Positions 54,601 to 64,000 of a stretch of DNA of 64,000 bases are shown piece after piece. The stretch comes from Opisthocomus hoazin. Its lineage: Eukaryota > Chordata > Aves > Opisthocomiformes > Opisthocomidae. Under the pieces are notes generated by a model that worked only from the letters and a program-made list of their open reading frames with translations, did no database searches and was not told the DNA's origin. Position numbers and translations under genes: made by a program. The stretch is taken from contig NC_134417.1 of the NCBI RefSeq assembly GCF_030867145.1, positions 11,509,577-11,573,576 of the forward strand. Reading direction: 5' to 3'. Position 1 is the first letter of the stretch, and every line of letters starts with the position of its first letter.

Positions 54601-57600
54601 GTGTCAAGTAAGCTGTCAAACAGCCACTCAAGTGTGATAATTCAGAGTAATAGCTATCACTTATACATTGGTTTTGGCATGCTAAAGTTTAGCAGTATAA
54701 CAGCAAAAACATAAAAATATTTTTGCAATGTTTTAAGGAATATTGGAAATCAGTGGTGGCCAGTTAACAGCTTGAAGACCTAGCTTTCAAAATGGCTGTG
54801 TCCAGCCACCCAGCAGACCAACTAAACCAGGTGTTTCTGGGGGAAGGCATTAAGCTTACTTTTCAGTCTAGCATGATTTGCTACATCAGCTGTAGTACAG
54901 GGCAAGCACGGCTGCACTGGCCTGGCCCCCAGCTCACCCGACTGAGGAGAACAGTGGCCCCTGAGCGTTCAGCTTGGCTGCTGCTCCTGTGGATGTCGGT
55001 TCAGATATTCAAAGGATGTTTCCTCTGAAAACTGGACAATGAGAGGCTGGGTTCAACTACTGCTTTTATTTTGTCTTTCCGATAACTGAATGGGTAACAC
55101 AATACCACATAGCAGTTGTCCAAAATGAATAAAAAACAAATGTTGAAGTTGCTACTTTTGTTTAAATCTATTCAAATATATAAATTACTACATCTGACAA
55201 CAGTCAATAACAGGAAAGTGTCTGTTGTTGTCACGCTGTCAGTAAACGTAGCTTCATGATTGCAATTGATCTGTGCTAGTGAAGGCTGTGAGACGTCCCA
55301 GAAGTGTAGGAGGCTAGAAAGTGGCTTGTCAGCAGCACATGAAAAAATGAAAGACTTAAATGGAAAATAATACTGAGATTGTTCAGAGATAGCAAGATGT
55401 AAAGTCAGCTGATTCTCAGTAGCAGCACAACATAAGCTTTTACACTGTGTGCAAAAGAAGAATTTGGATTTATGTCAGTTATGGCTGTTGCTTCATTTTC
55501 TTTTTTAGACTCGTGGAGAGACAAAGGTATAGTTACACCTTTAAAAATTGCTTGCGTGTGTTCTGTTTAGTGTGCCTGAATTGCCTAATGCCTAGATTGT
55601 ACGAAGGCAAGGTGTCTTGGAGAAAGACTTTCTTTGGTGCACGTGCACAGCTCGCACAGTTTGAGAGTCAAATGAGTGCTGCCAGGCTCAGCCAGAGCTG
55701 GAGGAGCAGGCAGCTGCTTCAGGTCTCTGTACCTGTGCTTCTTCTCCCTTCCTCGCCCTCCACTCAATGCTCGAGAAGAGGAGAAGGGTTACACAAAGGA
55801 ACTCATGCCCTTACTCATGTAACAGAAAGGAGAATGAAGCCACTTTGGGCTGCTGGGTCCTTCTTGCGCCCCACATGAGTGAAGTGTTGGTCTGCCTGAG
55901 GGTTGAAGAGGAGCTGTGTTTTCCTCCTTGGCAGCATCACTGGCTGCTTTGACCCCAGCAGTGAGAGCAATGAAGACCACCATCCATCCAAGCGTTTTTC
56001 TCATGGACGGGCTGGCCTGTTGTAGGCACTGAGAAGGAAACCAGTCAAGCCCTGGCCAAAGTCCTGTCACTCATGAGGACTTTGCAAGAGTTGGTAATGC
56101 TATATATGTTGTTTCCTGAACTGAAACTGCTTGACTAGAGAGGAACATTGGAGCATTTTTTTCCTAGGCAGTCTGAAATACTCTTAAGGAAAGAATACCA
56201 CGTGCCAAGAGTTGCACAAGTGAGATTATCAGACTTCAGCAAAGCACCCAAGCACCACCACTTCAGTAACCTTGGAACTGTTCTATACATTTTAAAGAAG
56301 TAAAAGTTTGCTGACAATTTTCTCTATACCTTGCAATTTTACCATATAAGAAGTAGCTAAACTACTTGGACTTCTATTTAAAAAGAACATAATTTTGTGT
56401 GAAGTTATATGCAATCATTTACACGTTTAATGGGAATTGGTGCGCATACACTAGCAACATTACTGTTTTAAAGTATATAATTTGTACCGTGGCTTACAGC
56501 CCGAAATCAGGGCTGCAGATAACAGATAAATCTTCTCCGAGTTCTCCCAGATATCACTGTAGTCCATTCACACAGGTCTGACTGCAGCACCCGTTCCTCC
56601 ATTTTCTTTGCATGCAATTGGTTTTACATGAAGCATTATAATGAGAATGTAAAATCTCGGGTGCAGCCAAGACGGCCTTATAAAGAATGTCTTACTCTGA
56701 AGAATATTTTTAATACACAGGGAGCTGATGGGACTGTGAATTCCAAATAGGTCAAATTATATGTATATATGGAAATTAGTACCTTCAATTACAATACTAG
56801 TCACAGAAAAGGTGATTCTTTTTTTTAGTGGATGAGCGGAAGTTGCCTTAAGAAAACACCCCATCAAAAAAAAAAGGAGAGAAAGAAAAATAACTGGTCA
56901 GTTTTCTCAAAATCTGTTATATTATCTATAGCAATTAAGACTGCCAAAGAATCAAATGGTCAAGTACAAATAAATTAATGTATCTAAGTTGGGGGTATTT
57001 GCTATACAAATGATGGTTATGCATCTGATTTTCAAAACAATTTTAAATAATCAATTTTAATTAAGATTTAGGAGGATTAATAACCTAGTCTTCCTTAAAT
57101 TTGTTTCATGTGAGCTAAAAAGTTGCTTGTATTTATTGTTCTTCAGTAATGCATTTTCTTCTTTTAAATAATTACAACAGGTTTAGTTTAATCCATATTA
57201 TTGTATTGTTACTGGTAACACATTTTTCACAAATACTTCTTATGGCGCTTGTGCCAGAAATCTTTATTAATACATATTAATATGTATATATGCACCTAAA
57301 ACAATGATAAAGAAACAATAATAAAGAAACAATAGTAAATAAACTATAGACAAAATCCAAAATTAAAAGTAACCTACATGTGAGTATGGAACTTTGCTTC
57401 TCACTTATGTAGGTTGGAATAAAAAAGAAGGTTGTGAAGACTTGGGCACACACTTTGCTTTTGCAATCAATACTGCTGTGTTCTTCAACTGTTTGTTCCA
57501 CCTGCCATAGCTGTTGGTAAACAGCTACTGCTAAGTACAGCTCGGTTTGTCATGAGAGGAAAGACTACAGGTTTCGGTGGCAGGGAGTCCTCCTAAGCTA

Positions 57601-58789
57601 AAAAAGATACTCAGTGCTTCAGTAGGTGAAGCTATGTGTAAGAGTTCCAGTGATCCAGAAGCAGTCATTAAGCTCTCCACAGAGAAGTTCAGTATTTCAA
57701 AGATGGTCTTTTAATGTGGATTGTGTAAAATAGTGAAAGAAAATGGATGTATAGATCAGTCACTGAAATTCTGACAATTTCCTGACAAGAACAAATTTCT
57801 TTCCGTATCTTTTGAAGAACCAGAAAAGCATATGATAGTTCCAAGACAGAATGCTGGAAAAAAGACCTTCCCTCATTATAATAGATGATGTGTCTTGTGT
57901 TGATATTAAATAATTTCCTCAGATGATCAGCAGCAGCTACCATGAAGGCGGCAGAGTTCTAACTTCCAGGCGCATCGAGGGCGACAATGATGAAATAGTT
58001 CATGCTTCTGGATTTTTTTTTTCCCCTAAAATGAATGGGTTCCTACTACTCAGTGTTTCTAATGCATTGGCTTAGGATTTGAAAACAATGTAAACTGTCC
58101 AGTAAAACCTCATACACAATAGCTTGTAAAAATAAACACAGGTTAGCCTTGGGCAAAATTACTGTTTCCAAGCAAGCTTTAAGACAACAGCAAACTGTCC
58201 ATTTTTCTAGCAATGTTTTGGACCTGTCTCAAAGCCCAGTTTTTCTCTTAAGCTTCACGATTCCGGGTACTGGGAAAACAGGTTTTGCTGACTGTTTGAA
58301 GTGGGAGCAGAGGGAAAGAGCGCATAGGAAGGCTGTACCAGATACACTGGAGCATCTGGCTAAATGAAATCAAGCTACTTCCTCCTTTATCTAGGTAAGC
58401 ATTTGCTAATGCTGATGAAGCACTGGTAGTATGGTTGCACTTGATTCCTGAGGTGGTAAATAATCGAAAGAAACCAGGATTAGAGAATAAAACTGCTGCT
58501 TAAAATAAACATCCTGATGATACCGTATGGGTTTCTAGATAGGCTTTAAAAAAAGGTAACTGATACAATAAGGAAAATAAGGGAAATGTGACTATACTTC
58601 AGTAGCCAAACGTAATGTACATCGGGTGTTATTTTTTCACGGAAATGGTTCGGCTCTCCTCCGAGGGGGACGTTGCAGCAGTTACGCACGGAGCCGTGTG
58701 CCTCCACGGACGCTTTCTCTTTCTTGGTACGAGAAGGGCTCTGAAGGGGAGGAAGGCAATCGGAATCCTCTGTTAGGCTTAAGAGGAAT
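51660..58789. other. No gene seen
   Basis: About 7 kb of AT-rich DNA, apart from copy B of the X-box-like repeat. Small GC-richer patches lie near 54300-54540 and 55640-55780; the open frames there are short and unrecognised. Confidence 0.5.
52921..52984 (+). repeat. 64-bp repeat copy B with X-box-like core
   Basis: The partner of 47785-47848, about 81% identical and in the same orientation, 5.1 kb downstream. The 16-bp core GTTTCCTTGGCAACCA is unchanged while the flanks differ. Confidence 0.75.
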
Positions 58790-59068
58790 TCGGCATGCTC
58801 TGGGCAAAACCGCGCTGCTGAGCGCGGAGCAGGGGGTCGGACGTAGGGAAGGCTGCATTTCCTCCTCCTCCTGAGTTTACAGTCCTTGCCTATAAACCCC
58901 TCGGCTGACACGCTGATTATCCCCGCTGGCTGCGTTATTTCAGCGCCAGGCATTCGCTGTAAAATAAACACGGGAAGGACACGGTAGCCGTTAGCGAACG
59001 CCGACGGGAAGCCGGGGAGCCGGCATCCGCCAACCGCGGGCGAACGCGCCGCCAGGGGCCGTCGGCGC

Positions 59069-59079
59069 AAGATGGCGGC
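59069..59079 (+). promoter_or_regulatory. YY1 element overlapping an ATG
   Basis: AAGATGGCGGC is the exact YY1 element found downstream of many TATA-less transcription starts. A second, weaker match (AAGATGGC) is at 59132. This favours a plus-strand start nearby. Confidence 0.5.
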
Positions 59080-59537
59080 TGCGCCGTCCCGCCGCCCTCG
59101 GCCGGCCCCGCGCCGCCGCGCGCCGGGCGGGAAGATGGCACCTGTCGCGTCCGCCCGCGCGCACTCCCGCTGAGCTGCGGCCTCCTCCCCGCGGCCATGG
59201 CTGTCACCGCCAGGTAGCTCCGCCGCAGCGAGTGAGTCCGCACCCGAGCGGGAAATGGCCGCAGCGCGTCTGTCGCCGCCGGCGACCACCATATTGCCGG
59301 CGATCGCGCCTCGCCTCCTCGGCTCCGGACTCGGCGCGGAGCCGCGGCCCGTGCCCAGCAAGCGCCCGCGAGCTCCCTGCGGCTCGCGGCCCGCGCGAGA
59401 GGCTCTGGGCTGAGGCGGGAGCTGCGCGGACGCCGACGCGCCGCACCGGGGCCCGCCGGCCGTGCGGGGTTACGGGGCGCTGCCCGGGCTTCTTGCCGCG
59501 GGGAAACCCGGCCTTTCCCCTCTTGCTTTACCGGGAT

Positions 59538-59556
59538 GGGGGGGGGGGGGGGGGGG
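59538..59556 (+). repeat. Run of 19 G
   Basis: A pure G homopolymer within the CpG island, able to form G-quadruplex and hard to sequence, so its length may be wrong. Confidence 0.9.
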
Positions 59557-59949
59557 CAACGGGACGAGGAGGGGGCGCCGACTGCGCGCGCCCGGCTCCA
59601 ACGTGCGGGCGCAGGGCGCGAGGCGCCAGGCCGGCTCCGCCGCGGGGTCGCGCCGCGGCTGGCGGGGGCGCGCACGGTGCGGCCTGGCGGTGTCCGGAAG
59701 GGCCGGACGGGCGGCGGGAAGTGCCGCGCTCCTTCGTTGTTGTGGTGGGGGTTTGCAGAGCGCCCCGTCACGGCGGCACGGCGCGCGCTCTGCAGCGAGT
59801 GACGTCTGGGGACGGGCGCGCGCCCGCCCCGCGCGGTGTTGGGGCGGGGCAGGCTGCGTGCTGCGGGAGGGGGCGGGGGAGGCTGCGGCGGGGAGAAAGG
59901 CGGCTCTGGGAGAGCGGCTCATCCGGTGGCGTCGGGCATCCGCTGGTGG

Positions 59950-59957
59950 TGACGTCA
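59950..59957. promoter_or_regulatory. Palindromic CRE
   Basis: TGACGTCA, the full CREB/ATF consensus, at the right side of the CpG island. Confidence 0.5.
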
Positions 59958-60330
59958 CGGCCCTGACGCTCGGTGCCGCCCCCCAGCTGCCTGCGTCAAA
60001 AGTCACACAGCGGTGCGAGGCTGGGAATAGTGGTGCAAAGCCATAGCGCTTATGAGGCTGTAACAGCTAGAAAAGGTGGGTGCTCTGTGTAGGGAGGACA
60101 CGGGCAGCGGGAGTCTGAAAGGGAGAAAATGCAGCTGTGGAGACAGCGCGTAGCTGCGTTGGCAGGAGCGCAAAGCTGCGTGCCACTGCATACCGTTACA
60201 GGTAATTAGACGTCATTAAATCTTCCCCGCGTGCCCGAGGTTGTGAGGAGACTGAGGGGGCCCTGGAGGAAGCGGTGAAGTGCTTCCGTGAGAACCTGAG
60301 CGGCCAGCACGGAAGTGGTGGTTGGGCACC

Positions 60331-63300
60331 GGGTTTCCAGGTGGGCAAGGGTCAGGAAAGGAGGGACTGGGGGGGACGGGACGGCGTACTTGGTTTTGTT
60401 CAGTTTTTGTTTGGTTTGTCTGCAGTGCCTGTCCCCGTTTCTGCTCTAGAACAAAACGGTGCCCTTTAGCAGAGTTAGAACGGCCTTTCTTGGCTGGGGA
60501 AGTGGGCCGGGAACGGCACAGAGTTGTTCCTTCAAAGTACGTTAATAGAGTGGGATGGACGTGAACGTAAGAGAGTTATGGTGTGAACATGTTCCCACAG
60601 TGTCACGTTGGTAAGTACCAGAAAATATTGGCGTCTTTAAAATCCCAGGAGAAATGCGCGGAACAGGAAAACAGAGGAAGAACTGTTACTACAGTTTATC
60701 AAGTGTCTTGCTCTTCTTGTTTGCCTGGCTACTAGCAACTGGTCCTAGTTGTTTTTTTGTTGATGCCACTAGCTTGCCTTTCAAATTTAGGTGACCAAAG
60801 TGGAATAAAAGAATCTCTGCCCATAGGTGATGGGGTACACTTGCCTGGCAGTGGATTTCAAAACTTTAGCAAAAGTTAAAGTTAAGTTACTGTTTTCACA
60901 AAAAATCTGCAAATAGTAAGGTAACTCCCAGTAAAAAGTTCTGCTGTTCAGAAGCTCAAGTTATCGATAGGTGCACAAAAGAATATTAAGTTACACTACA
61001 GAGGTACTGTTCACATTCCTAAGAAATTATATACATCTGGATTGAGAGCAAAAACTATCAAAATAACACACACTGCATCGGAAAAGGATGGTTTAGTAGG
61101 CTGAAGAGTTTTGTTGACCCTTAATAGGTCAAATGGTATTTACATATGTTTTAGGCAACATTTATAAATACCACTAGAATTTCTTTCATAATTCTATAAT
61201 AAAAATCATGCAGAAGAGTAGTAATGTTCCAAATGGAGTTTCCAGTGTTTTAATCGAAAATGTTTAGTAATAATACGTCTGAAAAGTTTGATCTCTGTGT
61301 ATCTTGGTCTCAGTAGAACTCCCTTAGAAACTGAAGAGCGGGTTTTCCTTTTGCGGTATGACCTGCAGATGGAATGCAAAATATTCCTAAAATACTCCAT
61401 TTATGTGTAGGCTAGGTAGAGTATTCTGATTTTATAGCATTTCAGACACATTTCTCACAAATGCAAGACAGGTAAAATAGAAGGCAGTGGAGAATCATTA
61501 CACATGTGAGTAAGTGGACTATTTGGGGAATGCACAGGTTGAGGCAGAGAAGCAAAAAGTGTTGGCTCTGAAAATCAATTTTCTCTGGAATTTTTTTGTA
61601 TAACTTTCCAATGAGATAAATAGCAGATGGTTTAGCACACAGCAGAAAAAATAAATGTCAAAATAGCAAATAATAGTATCTGCTGTTCTTACAGAGGGAA
61701 TCTAGTTTGGTGTTTTACTGAGCATACCAAAATATCCAGGACTACAAAAGCTGGCAATCTATGTACATGCAAGTAGGAATTGAAAATACTCACTTTTCTC
61801 TTTGGGAGGATAAGTTTTGAAATAACTGCTTGAATAATAAGTCTTCTGCTAAAAACATTCTGGTTTATAGGCCTTGCTTATAAGTGCCTCTTAGTATAGA
61901 AGTAGCAGTCTGATATATTTAGCAAACAGTATGTCAGATGATGCGTCTTTGAACTAAAACCAGCAGTCTCCAGTAAAGAAATGGAAAAAACACAGGCAGG
62001 TTCCTATGGGGTAGTTCACTGGGAGGTAGAGTTGACATCATTTATTTCCTATACTCAGGAAATAACTGTATCAATAGCTCCTGTTGTGAAATGTTTGTGG
62101 TGTCCGAGTTGGCTTCTAATACCAGATCACATGAGCAAGTCAGATGTAATCTCAGACATTGTCAATGAGAAAAAAGAATCAATTATGGGATAGTGGCTGC
62201 TTGCTTGAAGAGAAGTGTTCTTGTCAGTATTCTTTCTGTAGAAGACTCGATGTGCTACAAACTATCTACAGTTATCTATGGGTTTTCAGATACCGAACCA
62301 GAGCAGATAACCATACCTAACTGTTGTGAATTTCAGGTTATCATTCCAAATGAATAAATACCTCTTATTTTAAGCCAAATAAGTGTAATAAACAAAAACT
62401 AGGATTTTAAGATTTAAGGGCACAAAACAACGTGTTTAGATTTACAGATGCTGTAAGTGACCAGATAATCAAAATAATATACATCTACATTTCTATCACA
62501 GTTATACTGATGAATTCATTTCTTGACATCCGTGGCATATATAAGCATCAGAGGTGTTTTTTGTAAATCAGAGTTTTGATTTTTCTGAAATCTGTGCATG
62601 GGAAATTCTGAGTCGTTAAACTGTATTAGAAGTTTTGGTCATTTGCATAGACAATACCTTCCTGATAGAAACAGTGGCCATGCCACAAGGTACAAATTTT
62701 ACTTCCAGGCTTCATCCATAACGTACCAAATTATGATCTTTTTCAAAGCACATTGTGTTTGCCTTCACAGTAGGGTTGTCACTGGTTTTTGTATCCTTTG
62801 ATTTGCAGTGAAGTAGTTGGTGGATTTGTGATAAAGTGTCCAAAGTGTGACTAGATTAGCTAGAGCGAGGCTGTATGTCCCATGTTCCTTCCTCAGTGAT
62901 AAAGACCCTATTTTCAAGACAGGATTACTTCTGAATAGCTTGGGTGAGAGAACCAATGTGTTCTAAATGGCCATTGCTGTGTGCTTAGTGAATATGGGTC
63001 AAACCTTTCTTTCACCATTTGGATCAAACCCATCTTAATCAATATATTGGCATTTTTAATGTAAACTATTTGAGGGTGAAGGTCATAATAAACATTTTCA
63101 AGCTTAACGTTTAAGTTTGGAGCAGTAGATGGAATGTTTAGAAGGTACTCTTAACTTAGTAGAGCACTGCAGTGTGGTACTATTTTAAACCATCTTATAA
63201 AATATCTGTAGTTGGTCATTTTCTTTAAGGTGTATTTGGATTCCACAAGTTGAAATAAAAAGGTCTTTAATAAATATGCAGATTGTTTTACTGTAGTGAT

Positions 63301-64000
63301 TGGTAAGTGTCAGTAGGACAACTATTTCTTCATGACTGGAAGCCAGAAATGGGCAGCAGTAGTTGAAAACACTACTCGGAGACAGAAAAAAGGAACAAAC
63401 CTCATTATATGGTACAGATCTGAATCTGAACAAAACAAAAAAAGTAGTCTGGTTAAGTCAGAGATTTTCTCCAGATCCATACTGTCAAATTAATCAACTT
63501 TTTCAGTCTCTTTCTCACTCATATTTTGCATCTTTTATCTCAGTTAAACCAGTATATTCATGCGGTAACAGCCTGGCTAATCTAAACATTTCTTGTCAGC
63601 ATTAAACCTCATTATCATACATTTGCAGTTATTCAATGGTATTTACTATTGCAATTAAATCTTATTATTTGGTAGATATTAAGAACACACTGCCAAATTA
63701 TAAAGTGTGAACACTATAAATGTAAGCTATAAGTGAATAAAAAATGTTCTATTACTGTACTTGTTTTACCCACTGGATTTATAAATTCACTTACTTTAAA
63801 TTCAGTTACTTATACATTTTCAGTAATTTCAATGTAAGTGTAAACTTTTTATCTAACAAAATTTCATCAGTATTTAAAAAATAATAGTCTGTTTGCATAC
63901 TGTTATACATACTATTGTTTACAAAATTGTGTTGCTTGTGCATTCAGTTGTTTATAAAGCCTTATCCTGTAACTGAAACTTTATTGCATGGGATCTCTGA
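60331..64000. other. No gene seen
   Basis: AT-rich DNA to the end of the window with short unrecognised open frames on both strands. If a gene starts in the island at 58.8-60.3 kb on the plus strand, this would be its first intron. Confidence 0.5.

Larger units (their letters stand above)
58790..60330. promoter_or_regulatory. Large CpG island, probable housekeeping-type promoter
   Basis: The longest CpG-dense block in the window, densest at 58950-60000. It holds YY1-type motifs, ETS-like GGAA sites (for example CGGGAAGTG near 59717), a palindromic CRE and several donor-like sequences on the plus strand (CAG|GTAGCT at 59214, ACAG|GTAATT near 60200). A Kozak-perfect GCGGCCATGGCT at 59197 reads only five whole codons before the 59214 donor; an upstream 33-codon frame at 59072-59173 begins MAAAPSRR. 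Direction of transcription is unclear and could be bidirectional. The long mirrored open frames (271 and 278 codons on the minus strand, 244 on the plus) are products of GC content. Confidence 0.7.

Noticed and set aside
58546..59966. Open frames of 271, 278 and 244 codons
   Set aside because: Overlapping on opposite strands, low-complexity, no motif; expected from the CpG island.
1..64000. tRNA, rRNA, known microRNA hairpins, CRISPR arrays
   Set aside because: None recognised on either strand by eye; a dedicated tRNAscan/Infernal run would be needed to exclude small RNAs.

Overview
The window looks like avian nuclear DNA. It carries several CR1 LINE fragments with the typical bird CR1 3' end (ending in a TTCTGTGATTCTATG-type tail), an avian-style class III (ERV-L-like) endogenous retrovirus, an old LTR relic of similar design, and AT-rich intergenic or intronic DNA broken by three CpG islands. 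No bacterial, organellar or CRISPR features are seen. The species cannot be named from the sequence alone.

The main object is a complete, apparently very young endogenous retrovirus at 5580-12216. It has two 414-bp LTRs that I find identical base for base, a 5-bp target-site duplication (AGCAT), a perfect 18-nt primer binding site for tRNA-Lys(1,2), an uninterrupted gag (666 codons) and an uninterrupted pol (protease, reverse transcriptase, RNase H, integrase, with all catalytic residues present). There is no env. gag and pol lie in the same frame, separated by one TAG. A possible hairpin or pseudoknot just downstream suggests pol is made by stop-codon readthrough. The N-terminus of Gag is strongly hydrophobic and lacks a myristoylation glycine.

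The rest is host DNA. CpG islands at about 1.2-2.3 kb, 18.85-19.26 kb and 58.8-60.3 kb are probable promoters. The first has a possible minus-strand splice donor. The second has a strong CTCF motif and CRE half-sites. The third has YY1-type motifs, a palindromic CRE and a 19-G run. Between 22 and 52 kb five short segments on the plus strand have good splice acceptor and donor signals. Their reading frames do not chain, so they fit a non-coding or 5'-UTR transcript better than a coding gene. An intronless, frame-broken seven-transmembrane receptor relic (odorant-receptor-like) lies at 30014-30926.

Repeats: CR1 copies at 4.2-5.3, 24.8, 28.4, 35.3 and 35.9-36.4 kb; the last splits a GC-rich repeat with an 87-bp internal periodicity. 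A 205-bp LTR relic lies at 39723-39927. Two 64-bp segments about 5 kb apart (47785 and 52921) are about 81% identical and share an RFX X-box-like core. No conventional host protein-coding gene could be identified with confidence.
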